DNA of 64,000 nt from the NCBI GenBank assembly GCA_032622095.1, contig CP136063.1, positions 266,285,426 to 266,349,425 of the forward strand, in the 5' to 3' direction. Origin of the DNA: Siphonodentalium dalli. Taxonomy: Eukaryota > Mollusca > Scaphopoda > Gadilida > Siphonodentaliidae. The translations under genes and the position numbers were made by a program. The notes under the pieces were generated by a model, which worked only from the letters and a program-made list of their open reading frames with translations, made no database searches and was not told the DNA's origin. Of the stretch, positions 24,166 through 35,360 are shown in pieces (the first letter of the stretch is position 1; every line of letters starts with the position of its first letter).

Positions 24166-25269
24166 GTATTAGGCACAATTTTTTTTTTAAATTTAATCAA
24201 AATCTCGGAAAGGTATCTATCTCAGTTTTGATAGAGGTCAGCATTTTTCTCTACAAAAGCAACATTTTATTTTTTATTGATCTGTAATTGCAGCACTATG
24301 TGACCAAATAATCATAGTTTTCAAAAATGTTTGGTTTGCCGTCGTATTTGAGATTAGTGAACATAGAAAAACATTTAAATTAAAAAAATCATACAATCCA
24401 ACAACTAAATCACCGAAATCTATACTCTAATCATCAAACTAAATAGCCCTATTGTCAAACAGACGTTGTTTCGCGAAGGACAGCTAATTTGGGTATGGTA
24501 CTCAACATACATCGAGTTTAATAACGATTTTTGTCTTTTTTTCCCCGTCAGTTTAACATGATTCTATTCTCGGGAGGCCATTTTTAAAGTGCGAAACAAA
24601 CTCGAGAAATGCTGCCGTAAATGACTCCAAAATAAAATAATTTTACATCGATAAAAAATAATGTTCCTTATCTAGTGGGTATTATATATCCACCGCATGA
24701 TTTTTGTCATTAAGAATGCCAGATATCAATTAAAAGAGAGATATTAAAATTAATTTAATAAAGTTCAAGTTAGTTTCGCTTTCAGTTTTGCAAAATGGCT
24801 TCCTGGGAATAGAAATCTGTAAAACTGACGAAAAGAAAGAACATAAATCGCTATTAAACACGATGTATGTTGAGTACCATCCCCCAAATTAGCTGCACTT
24901 CATTAAACAACGTCTATTTGACAATAGGGCTATTTAGTTTGATGATAATAGTATAGATTTCGGTGATTTAGGGGTTAGACTATTTGGGCTTTTTTATTTT
25001 TCATTGGACGGACGTTTTGGGTACCAAAAAATAAATTTCATTGACAACTTCGAATGATTTTCTATGTTCACTTGTTTAAAGTACGATGGAAAGCTAAACT
25101 TTAACAAAAATATGATTATTTGGGCACATAATGCTAGAATTCCAGATCAATTTGATAAAAAATTTAGCTTTTGTGAGGATGATTTTTTAACCTCCTATTT
25201 TCACTATCAGCCTTGATACTTACCTTTCCCAGATTTTGATTAAATTAAAAAACAAATTGTGCCTAATAC
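24166..25269. mobile_element. Large foldback element (1.1 kb)
   Basis: gtattaggcacaa at the left end is matched by ttgtgcctaatac at the right, and imperfect complementarity continues through most of the element: the segment around 24410-24550 (ccctattgtcaaacagacg) pairs with 24835-24965. The centre is near 24715. No coding capacity or target duplication is evident. It separates the 38-bp array from the next part of the LINE relic. Confidence 0.85.
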
Positions 25270-25279
25270 CTGTGGTTTT

Positions 25280-25870
25280 AGCAGCATGTCATACGTAAAA
25301 CGTTTCTCGAAATGTAAATCCGCACAGAATGAGATCAAGTTCAAACGTTATAGAAATAAATTAACCCAAAGACTAAAATGTATTCAACCCCATTCGATTG
25401 TCCCCATATCATCAGATTCCAACAACAATTTTTTTTTGAAATGCTGCTTCAGTTATCAGAATCGATTAATTGTCCAAAAATAAAATATTGCCAACCACAG
25501 TCAACAATAGTATAAAATTCCCTGAAACCTGTTATTTATCGATATTTTGTTCAAGGTAGCCACTTGATTTTAGATTTATCCATCCTCATCCGCAATTTGG
25601 TCCGAGACCGTCGAAAAATAATAGATTTTAAAAATCGATATCTGATCACTCTGAGCTTTGATTGTTTGGTTCCTCGACTTGAATCAAATATGTTTTGCTC
25701 TCGAAGCCAAAGGAATAGTAATTTTGGAGTGTTAATTCGGATTATGCATCTTTAAGACAATCTAAACAACAATATATTCACCAAATATTTGAAGAATCTC
25801 AGAATAATATCAATCAAACCTGGAAAATTTTGAAATCTCTACTGAATAATAATACTTTGCGAAGAATTGA
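25280..25870 (+). pseudogene. CR1-like LINE relic, linker between endonuclease and RT
   Basis: Plus-strand 25290-25375 reads VKRFSKCKSAQNEIKFKRY and RNKLTQRL, matching the region after KPW in CR1-like LINEs. After a roughly 380-bp insertion the protein resumes at 25760 with YIHQIFEESQNNINQTWKIL, matching the NEYKHNMKKTWKL motif of the intact LINE in this window. Order and strand agree with 18367-18800, so all belong to one relic. Confidence 0.65.
25376..25757. repeat. Dispersed repeat, AT-rich copy, inserted in the LINE relic
   Basis: This block interrupts the LINE linker. Its right half (25555-25757) resembles 50070-50280: shared anchors are cacttg-ttttag, aaatcgata-ctgatc, ctttgat, gttcctcgact and ttcggatt near the end. 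Family unknown; the left boundary is set only by where LINE homology stops. Confidence 0.5.
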
Positions 25871-25949
25871 AATTTTTTTCACGAAAATAAATATATCACT
25901 GACACAAAAATGATAAAAAATCAATTTAATGAATAATTCGTTAAGGTCT

Positions 25950-26880
25950 CCGTGAACCCAATTTTTCCAAAATTTGATAGAGTCCAAATAAAGGATTCTG
26001 TTCATGTATATTAGTAATCACAGAAACCATGTCCATTGATGCAACATTTTAAGAGTATTCTTCATGATGGATTATGTTAGAAATACAAAATGTGAACTTT
26101 TATATATTTATAGGCAATGGTCCAAGAAAAACAAAGTCCATATCTAAGAATCAAATATGGGAATGTGTACTGAACATTGAAGAATGATGTACAATAAAAA
26201 TATATATATATTTCTTGAGTGTTCTTTGAAAAATCACTTTGAACCAGTTGTTGACAAATGATATACTAACTTCATAATATGGTTGACTGACAGCCAGCAG
26301 TTTATGGGTCACCTTTTCATGGCTTATGTCCAGTCTGGTGTGAAATACTTTTAGCTGGTGTACATTGCCACATGAGTGATTATCATGTGAGTGAGTGGTG
26401 ACCTACTTACTAGAAATATTGTGATGGCCTGGTAGGGCTTGATTGAAGCTTAACATTCTATTGTCAACATAGTTCACAGCACACCACTCTGGCCATAGCT
26501 AATTCATACCTGCTAGCATTCACCCAGCCATGTTTAAGCAAGTAAATACATCATTTGTCAACAACTGGTTCTAAATAATTTTTTCAAAGAACACTCAAGA
26601 AATATAATATTTTTTTATAGCACATCATTCATCACAGTTTCAGTACATATTCCCATATTTGATTCTTAGATATGGACTTAGTTTTTCTTGAACCATTGCC
26701 TGTAAATATTATCTTTTTTAATCTATATAAAGTTCACATTTTTATTTTCTAACATAATCCATCATGAAGTATACTCCTAAAATGTTGCATCAATGGGAAT
26801 GGTTTCTGTAATTACTAATATACGTGAGAAGAATCCTTTATTTGGACTCCATCAAATTTTGGGGGAAAATGGGTCCACAA
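25950..26880. repeat. Large inverted duplication with MITE-like centre
   Basis: The left arm (about 25950-26260) and right arm (about 26556-26880) are inverted copies over some 310-325 bp, for example tccaaataaaggattct and its complement. The arms contain LINE relic sequence as well as flanking DNA. The centre has its own ends gaaccagttgttgacaaatg and complement. Plus-strand LINE coding sequence resumes just after the right arm. Confidence 0.8.
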
Positions 26881-27070
26881 AGGAAATTATGGATATTATA
26901 AGTAGATTTGATTCCAAAAGACTTCTGGAATACATGGTTTGAAATATGATATATTTATGGAATGTATGTAGTACATAAGTGCACCATTAACTCATATGAA
27001 ATATAAATCTCTGAAGGTGACTTTCCATCAAAACTGAAAATTGCAAGAGTAACACCTATATTTCGCCATG
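26877..27070 (+). pseudogene. CR1-like LINE relic, start of reverse transcriptase
   Basis: KEIMDIISRFDSK followed, after stops, by GDFPSKLKIARVTPIF matches the beginning of the RT domain of CR1-like LINEs (the intact copy here has VPEDMKIAKVIPLF). Coding similarity ends at about 27070, so the RT core is missing. 27071-28350 contains AT-rich sequence with no feature I can support. Confidence 0.65.
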
Positions 27071-28350
27071 CAGGAGTCCTAATTACGTCATATCGCGTTA
27101 CGGTAATCTTTTCGATAGGTCACTTTTATCTTGGGGCTACTAGTTGTGGGTTCTGATTGGCTCTACTTGTGGATTCCCGCGGTTTGTGTAATCAGACAAT
27201 CTCAAAGTAAGTGAAGGGGAGAAATTATTATATCCTATATTATTTATAGATATATTCATATATAGTTTGAATTGTTATGTCGATTTAGAGATATCTCTAA
27301 TTCGACATGGATGTTAATCTCTAATTCATTTGGGGATATATTCGATTATATACAGATATCTCAATTTTTTTTAGTATATGTTCATTTGGCTGCCCATAGT
27401 AGTTAGTTGGCATCATTGATTAATCATGACTGGGATTTGGACCAGGTTCGCTATGTTAAACTGTTGGCGTGGCTGGTTGAGGGAACATGGCCGTTTTACT
27501 ACAATTAGTATCAAACACATCTGTTGACTCTGGTGATGTTAATATACAACTCAAATTGAAATATGCACCATAAAATGTGTTTTTCTCAAAAAACATTTCT
27601 GCTGGAGTTCACCTGAATCGGGATATAATTGTATTTATGGAAATTGTCTGACTTAGACCGGTATGAATAAAACATGTTCGAGCGGATGTATGACCGATTC
27701 CCACATATGGCAAGGGGTGACGAATATTTTTTTATTTCACAATTTTGGTCCGTCGAGATGGAACATTCGGGACAATGACAACGAAATTGATATGAATCAA
27801 AAGCTACTTGAATTTACTTATTGAAAGATACAATTAAATGGGCATGTATGCGATCCGCTCTGTAATACAAAATGAAAATCGGGTTTGTTTCATTAACTCA
27901 GAAATGTCAATTTGTGCGGCAGGTATGCCTCGATTATTGTAACCCACCCACTTCATAACAATGTGTTCCAGACTCGTGATGTTTCAATATTTTGGAAGGT
28001 GTGTCCATACGGTTGTGACGTTGATGAACACGTCCTGGCATATGGACTGAAAGATCCTTTATTGGTGCAGTAGTGCAGTGGAAACTGATTGACGTATTAA
28101 CTCAGCTATAACTCACATATCAAAATTTTACCTTGTTATCTGGGAATGCCAGGAACGTTGGCAAGTGATCAACAAATAAATTAGCGTCTATCATTTGCCG
28201 CCTAATTAACCCTAATCCTATATTTCAAAAGAAACTATGATATCAATAGAAAAAATTATCGATCTCTATGTTGAAATTCAATTGGCCAATAACGCGCTCC
28301 GTTTTACCACTGCAATACTTGAATACTCACCTGTTATACACCATGAATGC

Positions 28351-28937
28351 TACAATAATCGAGGTATATTATAAAGCAGGGATGGATGTGTGGGATACAA
28401 TAATCGAGGTATTTTAAGCAGGGATTGATGGGTGGGGTACAATAACCGAGGCATAGAAAGCAGGAATGGAAGGGTGGGGTCGAATAACCTAGGCATGTAA
28501 AGCAGGGATGGATGGGTGGGTACAATAATCGAGGTATATAAAGCAGGGATTGGTTGGTGGGGTACAATAATCGAGGCATAGAAAGCAGGAATGGATGGGT
28601 GGGGTCGAATAACCTAGGCATGTAAAGCAGGGATGGATGGGTGGGTACAATAATCGAGGTATATAAAGCAGGGATTGGTGGGTGGGGTACAATAATCGAG
28701 GCATAGAAAGCAGGAATGGATGGGTGGGGTCGAATAACCTAGGCATGTAAAGCAGGGATGGATGGGTGGGTTCCATAATCTAGGCATGTAAAGCAGGGAT
28801 CGATGGGGGGATACAATAATCGAGGTATATTAAGCAGGGATGGATGAGTGGGGCACAATAATCGAGGTATATTAAGCAGGGATGAGTGGGTGGGTTACAA
28901 TAATCGAGGCATATAAAGCAGGGATGGATGGGTGGGG
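28351..28937. repeat. 42-bp tandem array
   Basis: About 14 copies of a 42-bp unit, core tacaataatcgaggtatat then aaagcagggatggatgggtgg. Three unit types alternate (tacaataatc, the cgaataacctaggc type and others), giving a higher-order period of about 125 bp (28521 and 28646). Open frames on the minus strand are by-products of the repeat. 28938-29279 holds nothing recognisable. Confidence 0.93.
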
Positions 28938-29279
28938 CAGCGAAACTTGCTACAAGCCACGATGTGGAAACTCATAATGCAAAGGATGGGTTACCAGATA
29001 TATTAGGTGTAAAAATCCCATAATGTCCAAAATATGTGGATTCTCAAGAGTTATTGACAACATGATTTGATCACAAAACAAAACAAAATATTTCATGCAA
29101 GCCAATTATAAATTGCAACATGAAATAAAGTCTTTGCCTCTTAGATTACTCCGAACAGTCTGAGTGAAAATGGTATAATCAGTTGATTTTAATTACTAGT
29201 TTGTAATTGTGAAGTAACCGCCCGTCTCGTCATTATATGCATCGTTATCAGATGGATCTCATTCGCCTTCCCGATTTTC

Positions 29280-29664
29280 ACAACCCCAACAATATGTGCA
29301 TGTCAAGTCACACCCCAACAATATGTGCATGTCAAGTCACACCCCAACAATATGTGCATGTCAAGTCACAACCCCAACAATATGTGCATGTCAAGTCACA
29401 CCCCAACAATATGTGCATGTCAAGTCACACCCCAACAATATGTGCATGTCAAGTCACAACCCCAACAATATGTGCATGTCAAGTCACACCCCAACAATAT
29501 GTGCATGTCAAGTCACACCCCAACAATATGTGCATGTCAAGTCACAACCCCAACAATATGTGCATGTCAAGTCACACCCCAACAATATGTGCATGTCAAG
29601 TCACACCCCAACAATATGTGCATGTCAAATCACACCCCAACAATATGTGCATGTCAAGTCACAC
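29280..29664. repeat. 29/30-bp tandem array, 13 copies
   Basis: Thirteen copies of accccaacaatatgtgcatg plus tcaagtcac, 29 bp each, with occasional one-base longer units (acaacccc). Copies are nearly identical, so the array is young. Open frames are repeat artefacts. Confidence 0.96.
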
Positions 29665-29710
29665 GTTGCCACGGTTGCCCTTGCACTTACAAATGGTAAA
29701 CTCAACCAGT

Positions 29711-30109
29711 TTAACCCTTTACCCAACAGAAAGGCCCTGTGCCAATGCATTCTCTTATATATGCGAGTCGACCATAGGTCGCTTCGCATATATAAGAGAA
29801 TGCATTGGCTTAACACATTAAAAATTATAAAATTGTTAAAGAATGTAAGAAAAATGGTAAAAAGTGTTAAAAAAAGATTTTTTTTAGGCCAATGCATTCT
29901 CTTATATATGCGAGGCGACCTATGGTCGACTCGCATATATAAGAGAATGCATTGGCACAGGGCATAACTGTAACCATCACAATGTGGTCAATCAGCCGGT
30001 TCCAATGATATCCATATTTGTATGGTTTTATTGAGACAGACCCAAGATAATTTAGGCTGTTGCAGCTTTATTTGGCCGTTTTTGGCCGGTTTGTTGGGTA
30101 AAGGGTTAA
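29711..30109. mobile_element. piggyBac-like MITE carrying the paired hairpins, copy B
   Basis: Ends are ttaaccctttacccaaca and the exact complement tgttgggtaaagggttaa. The TTAA at both edges and a CCC start are the piggyBac signature. Near the left end is the mirrored pair of 67-bp hairpins (29742-29808 and 29889-29955), flanked by ccctgt and acaggg. The right part (29956-30109) has no left counterpart, so the hairpin pair looks inserted into a MITE. 45704-46103 is a second copy of the whole. Confidence 0.85.
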
Positions 30110-30424
30110 CAGGCGCGGGATCATTAAATATCATGACCGGAACCAACGTGTTCTCGTCGACGTTCCGACTTCATTCGGTCGGTGGAAGGAGGTTGAGCAT
30201 TATTTGGGTAGCGTTTATCCAAATGTAAGTTTGGTAATTTACGCAGAGTCAATGCTGCTTCAAATATTCCTGTTCTGGAGGAAGTTTGTCACTTTTGTTT
30301 GTTTGTGGATAACTATATCCTTGCGTCGTTAAGATGGAGATGCACGTTTTGCATAAATACAGCCAAATATGGCAACTTGGCAAGAGAATTTCTCTGGATC
30401 TATCTGGCGAAACATTTTGAATTT

Positions 30425-30790
30425 CACATATCAGCATCTTCATTGTTTGCACTATCTGAGAAATTATAAAGAGGTAACAAAAACAATGGATTTTAATACA
30501 TTTGAGAGGTTGTAAATATTATTTTCTTTGTTGTCCCTCTCGGTACCAAGAACTGCTAGAATAATTAATAATTTCACACAACACTCCAATCACCAAACAA
30601 CTTATTGTCTTTGCTCCATGAGAGGAGGCTTCGTTTGTATCATTATGTGGAGTTAGATTTTTAATTGCATAATATAGTGTCATACCCCCATATATTATAA
30701 TGAAGAACAAAGCAGTCACAAATATTCCAGCCCAATGAAAACAAATGTTGATATGTATTGTGGACAACTCAAGCAGTTCACAATCAACTG
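30425..30790 (-). other. Exon-like pair with a membrane-spanning segment
   Basis: On the minus strand an acceptor-like ttccag near 30790 is followed by an open frame with DCELLELSTIHINICFHW and a strongly hydrophobic segment (WAGIFVTALFFIIIYGG) that could span a membrane, then polar sequence to a stop at 30519. About 100 bp further, a pyrimidine tract and tttctcag precede a short tail encoding SANNEDADM and a stop (about 30425-30462). Plausibly the 3' end of a host membrane-protein gene; the donor between the two pieces is not clear. Protein not recognised. Confidence 0.3.
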
Positions 30791-31129
30791 GAAATTAGGC
30801 CACATTATTAAGAGATATGGTGGTCAGTTTTAACTTGGTTATGAAGCCATGACACAGAACTCATCTCAGCCCAATTGTGTTATTGAACAGGAATGACATG
30901 AATATTCCAAAATATAGAAAATTATTTGTAGGTAGTTGTCTTTCTAAGTGAAAATAATCATAACATTTCATGAATAACAAAATATAAAGTCTCGTCTAAT
31001 GATCTTCAGATATGATATCATGAATATATGAACTGCACTTTTGAAAAAAATCTAATTTACAGAAGTTCTTGGTACCTGAAAACGGTGAAATTTTAAATAT
31101 TTTCCATGCCATAAAAGTGAAGTAAATGA

Positions 31130-32760
31130 GTATAATCAAATCAAATCAAAATAAATCACGGAACTAGTCTGACCGACTCTTAGTTCCAAGCGTTGTAAGC
31201 ATGTATGCTTAAAAACCACAATACTTAGTCCAGATCACTTTCAAACTTGATGTCTGAAAAGTGAATATCTAACAGTTGTTTGAAAGTCATCATGTTTTCT
31301 GTGGAGACTATTTCTTCTGGTAGATTATTCCAGATGGAAATTACTCTCTTTGAAAAGAAGAACTTTCGAACGTCTCGTGTACTTTGCAACTTTGGGAGTT
31401 TCCAGGAATGACCCCGTGTTTGCTGATAATCTGCTTTTCTGAATAGTGAATATGGGTTGATGTTATAGAAGCCTTTCAGTATTTTGTAAACTTCTATAAA
31501 ATCTCCCCGCATTCTTCTGTATTTGAGCGAATATAAATTTAGTATCATCAATCGATCACTATATTGATACTTCCGCAACCAGGGAATCAGTCTAGTCACT
31601 CTTAGCTGTATGTTTTCTAAAGCTCGCGACTGTCCTAATAGGTGTGGATTCCAGACGTTATGACAATATTCTATCACCGGACAAACCATGGCTTCGTATA
31701 AGTGCACTAAGGTATATGAGTCAATATCAGTGAAAGTTCTGTTTATTACACCTATGATAGAATTTGCTTTCGATACCACCGACTCCACATGTACATGGAA
31801 ATTTAATTTATTGTCTATACGTATTCCAAGATCCCTCTCTTCTGTTGATGGAATGATAGCCGGATGTTCCGTAGTGTCGGCCGTATGATATGTTGTTTGA
31901 GGGTTGTTATGACCGAAATGGAGTACGTGAATTTTCGTGGAGTTAAAACGGAGCTGCCAATCTAGGGACCATTGGCTTATTGAATTTATATTTTCTTGAA
32001 CTTTCGTTTCCAGTGGATTTCCTATTATCTTTGTGTCGTCAGCAAATATCTGACAGCTGCATGATGGAGAAGACAGCGGGATATCATTTATAAATACGGA
32101 GAACAACACAGGTCCGAGAACACTTCCCTGTGGTACTCCACTGGTGATCGCCATCCAATCTGAATAAGAAGAATTTACGTTCACACGCTGGCTCCTTACT
32201 GTGAGGAAAGCTTTGGTCCAATTTAGAATTTTGCTACACACCCCATAAGATGATAATTTTCTGATGAGCCGTTCATGTGGGACGGTATCAAATGCCTTCC
32301 GAAAGTCTAAGTAAACAACATCCACTGGATTTCCATGATCTAGTTCATCTGTTAAGTGTTGTAAATATCTAATCAGTTGTGTTTGGCAAGAGCGTTTTCG
32401 TCGGAAACCATGTTGACATTCCGTGAACAATCCATGCTCTTCCATATGGTTTGGAATTGCGTCTCTTACTAAGGACTCCATGATTTTACAAAGGATACAC
32501 GTTAGGCTAACTGGGCGATAGTTTCCCGGGTCACATTTTTTGCCCTTTTTGTAAAGACTTGTCACGTCAGCTCTTTTCCAGCAGTCAGGTATGAAGCTCT
32601 CTTGTAAGGATCTGTTGAAGAGGCAACACAACTGAACACTCAATTCTGAAGCCATTTCTTTCAATACCCTAGGTGGAATTCCGTCGGGTCCATAACTTTT
32701 GTTCACATTGAGTTGCTTCAACCGACTGTTCGGTTGTTCTTAAATGTTGTACCACAATAT
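31130..32760 (-). mobile_element. 5'-truncated CR1/L2-like LINE
   Basis: Contains the RT frame at 31225-32721 and a 3' untranslated tail (31130-31224) ending, on the minus strand, in a tttga-type simple repeat (ttgatttgatttgatt), typical of CR1/L2-group tails. The endonuclease half is absent. No target duplication is discernible. 32761-33056 has no further recognisable LINE sequence. Confidence 0.85.
31225..32721 (-). CDS. LINE reverse transcriptase fragment (498 aa, open)
   Basis: RNA-directed DNA polymerase of a non-LTR retrotransposon, which would copy element RNA at a nicked target. Motifs in order: VNKSYGPDGIPP, then NYRPVSLTCILCKIME, QHGFRRKRSC, VVYLDFRKAFDTVPH (first catalytic Asp), TSGVPQGSVLGPVLF, FADDTK (catalytic pair) and a C-terminal region rich in Trp and Arg (ISIWNNLPEEIV). 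The frame is uninterrupted for 498 codons, so the copy is fairly young. The ATG at 32721 is merely the first in frame; the natural protein would extend upstream into the lost endonuclease. The motif set fits the CR1/L2/Jockey group; exact clade uncertain. Confidence 0.9.
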   Translation of the reverse strand: MKQLNVNKSYGPDGIPPRVLKEMASELSVQLCCLFNRSLQESFIPDCWKRADVTSLYKKGKKCDPGNYRPVSLTCILCKIMESLVRDAIPNHMEEHGLFTECQHGFRRKRSCQTQLIRYLQHLTDELDHGNPVDVVYLDFRKAFDTVPHERLIRKLSSYGVCSKILNWTKAFLTVRSQRVNVNSSYSDWMAITSGVPQGSVLGPVLFSVFINDIPLSSPSCSCQIFADDTKIIGNPLETKVQENINSISQWSLDWQLRFNSTKIHVLHFGHNNPQTTYHTADTTEHPAIIPSTEERDLGIRIDNKLNFHVHVESVVSKANSIIGVINRTFTDIDSYTLVHLYEAMVCPVIEYCHNVWNPHLLGQSRALENIQLRVTRLIPWLRKYQYSDRLMILNLYSLKYRRMRGDFIEVYKILKGFYNINPYSLFRKADYQQTRGHSWKLPKLQSTRDVRKFFFSKRVISIWNNLPEEIVSTENMMTFKQLLDIHFSDIKFESDLD

Positions 32761-33060
32761 CACTTGAACCAAATTTAAAAAATAAATTCCAGACAGATTT
32801 TGAGAAAATCCATTTAGAAAAACCAGGAAATGTTGGCCAAACGTGCATCTGACCCTTAAAGGGTCGAACTTTGTCGGATTGCGTGTACAAGTTTATCACC
32901 AATTATTAACAACTATCCATACCACGTTGACTCACGTTGATTGGATCGACGCCCACCTCAGTTTACATAGCTTCAACGAGCTCTGGATAATTATCTGCTG
33001 TCGTCAAGAAACTATTCTGACTATAGTGTGCAAAATAACTGATAGTGTCACAACCACTAA

Positions 33061-33371
33061 GGCTGAAGGGGTTACACTCACCAAAAATAGTGCTGAAGGG
33101 TACACATGGTTTGAAAGTGTGCTGAAGGGTACACAGGTTTTGAAATCACATTCTCATGACTTTTAGTTTTCGTGTCTGCCATGATTTCTGCTAGATAATA
33201 ATTGTATATATACCAAGGAAAATTAAAATGGACTGAAAACGAACTGCTGATGGTCGCTAGTTAAAGTAACTGCATTAGTGCCGACCACAAACCCACTGTA
33301 CCCTTCAGCACATTTTCAAAAATTGTGTACCCTTCAGCACTTGTTTTGGTGAGAGTGACCCCTTCAGTACA
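33061..33371. mobile_element. Foldback MITE with repeated subterminal motif
   Basis: The left arm contains ctgaaggggttacactcacc, then two copies of gtgctgaagggtacac; the right arm has the complement in mirror order. Arms are about 80 bp, total about 310 bp. The word ctaagg occurs beside both ends and could be a target duplication, but spacing differs. Confidence 0.8.
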
Positions 33372-34899
33372 ACTAAGGGTGTGTAAAACAGGCATCAGAT
33401 CCAATTTCCGTGGCAATCGTATCGAGGGGAACGAAGTGTGTTGAGTTCGACACCGGTATCCATATGCATATCCTTCAAGAATATAGTCGAATAATCACGA
33501 AGGCCTAACACAGCCACGTCTGTATCTGGTGTTGAAATGACAGCTGAAAAAAGCCACCCTTTCTACCGCTACTGATATACGAACAAACATTCTTGAGTCT
33601 GCCTCTTCGTGATATTATAGTTCTGAAATGTCCCTATAGCTACCCGTAGACACGATGCTATCAATAACGGTGCATCTGCTTCCGTCCATGAAATCTCCCG
33701 CTAGATAATCTTTCTGTCCATTCACCAGTCCCATGGATGCAGTCAGTCATACAAAAACTCTACCAAGTTAGCCTTTGTGTGTTGGTTCGCCAACATCTTG
33801 CTGCGATTCTTAGGCAATATCTTGTTTCTTCCTTTTTTTAATACACGATCGGAAAGGCTTCCCTCAGATCACTCACCAGCTTTGATGGAATTTGGTTTGT
33901 CGTGTTGATCGGCGACGACTGCTAGTATCATGCATGACTGTACAAGCTTTCGGATTAATAACTTTTCGACAATGCCATCGATGTCCCCAACATTCTCTGT
34001 TTTCTCTCTCCCCTGTGGTAAAAAACTATAGACAAGCTAATTCACTTAAGTTGTCATTTGGTTGACATATATACAGTCAGCGATGTTTGAGAACAATTTC
34101 AATAATTAACCACGCAAATTAGATTGGCCAGTGGGTTGTTATGAGTTTCACCGGCTTAACTGTGTACACTTAGACCTGGCTAGCGATGGGATTATAACAT
34201 GAGTGGTGAATTTTGTTAGCGAAATACAGTGCAAATAAGACGGCATTATATCAATTAATTAGACAGCTTAGATGTATTAAACGGACATGGCGCGGTCGAA
34301 CCACACAATTATGTATTCAGGCATCTCAAAACATACCTAAGCGGAAGATTTGCGAACAAATTCGATCGCTGAAAATATGTGATTTGTTACTTAATATTTT
34401 TCAGTAAATTTGATATTCTTTGTGCATACAGTTCCGTTCGTGCCGGATCGATATTTAAAATCAGCGGTCGTGTAAACATTGCACATGTAGACCATGCGAA
34501 GAAAATCTAGAGCTTCCGTCGCTCTGAAATTTATATAATATATACCACACAATGTTGATGATTAAAACAGGAGAAATCTACAAATGAATAAGATATCGAC
34601 GACGAAGAATTGATTTTGTCGGCCGGCTTGCTTTCAGGCGGGAATGAACGACCGGCGTTGCGCTGGGAGCACTCCATAGATCCACCCATTATGTCAGGGT
34701 TAATGGGGAGCTACTGGACATACGTAAACTAGATGGTCGAGGCCGCATTATACAATGCATTCTCGTATTGTCAGATATTGTTGTGTCCAGAAGAACCGTA
34801 ACTCCATTACTGCTGACGTTAGGTTTCAATGTGATATATATCCCCCTGATATGCAAATGAGCAGCACTTCTCTCAAAGCACATAATTGAATTACGTGGA
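33372..34899. other. Unassigned stretch
   Basis: No repeat, domain or RNA gene can be supported. Open frames here (for example 34213-34407) are short and featureless. Confidence 0.3.
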
Positions 34900-35360
34900 G
34901 TATATTATGCCCTGTACAGTATATACTGCGAGGCATATCTGGTGGTGTCATAGGAGATGTAGAGAAAATATGATTAATTATCATGCTGGTCTATTAGATT
35001 GACCAATGAGAATTGAGATATACTGACAGGAGATGATGGGGGCATATTAGGTTCACCTTGATTGACACCGACCCCATATTGAAAGCCGCGGGGGTATATG
35101 GATTAATATGTGGTCGATAAAACGCCATCTTGTTTTTCTTGGAACTAGGGGATTTTGGGTGTGTTTTGAAGCCAAGAATATGGATATCTGTAGGAAATCA
35201 TTTTCTACGAAAGTTAAGACATAATACCATGTACAAAAACCTGCATGTAATATATTTGAGGAATTATAAAGACTCATAAATTAACTATCAAACTCAATTT
35301 GTTGTCCTACTTCTGGTGATTAGCCATTGACTCAATGCGTTGACATTCAACGACCATGGA
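34900..35360 (-). repeat. Dispersed repeat, copy 1 (inverted relative to 58550-58920)
   Basis: The reverse complement of this block aligns along its length with 58550-58920. Shared anchors in order are gtcaacgcattgagtcaatg, gtttgatagttaatttatg, cctcaaatatat, aaaatgatttcc, aaaacaagatgg and aacctaatatg. Similarity is diverged, roughly three quarters by eye. No terminal inverted repeats or coding potential; family unknown. Confidence 0.7.

Noticed and set aside
28334-28776. Two 95-codon minus-strand frames rich in Pro and Leu
   Set aside because: They follow the 42-bp tandem unit exactly (14 codons) and have no other support.
29237-29967. Overlapping plus-strand frames of 124-223 codons
   Set aside because: They consist of the 29-bp tandem repeat followed by MITE sequence; open in several frames at once.
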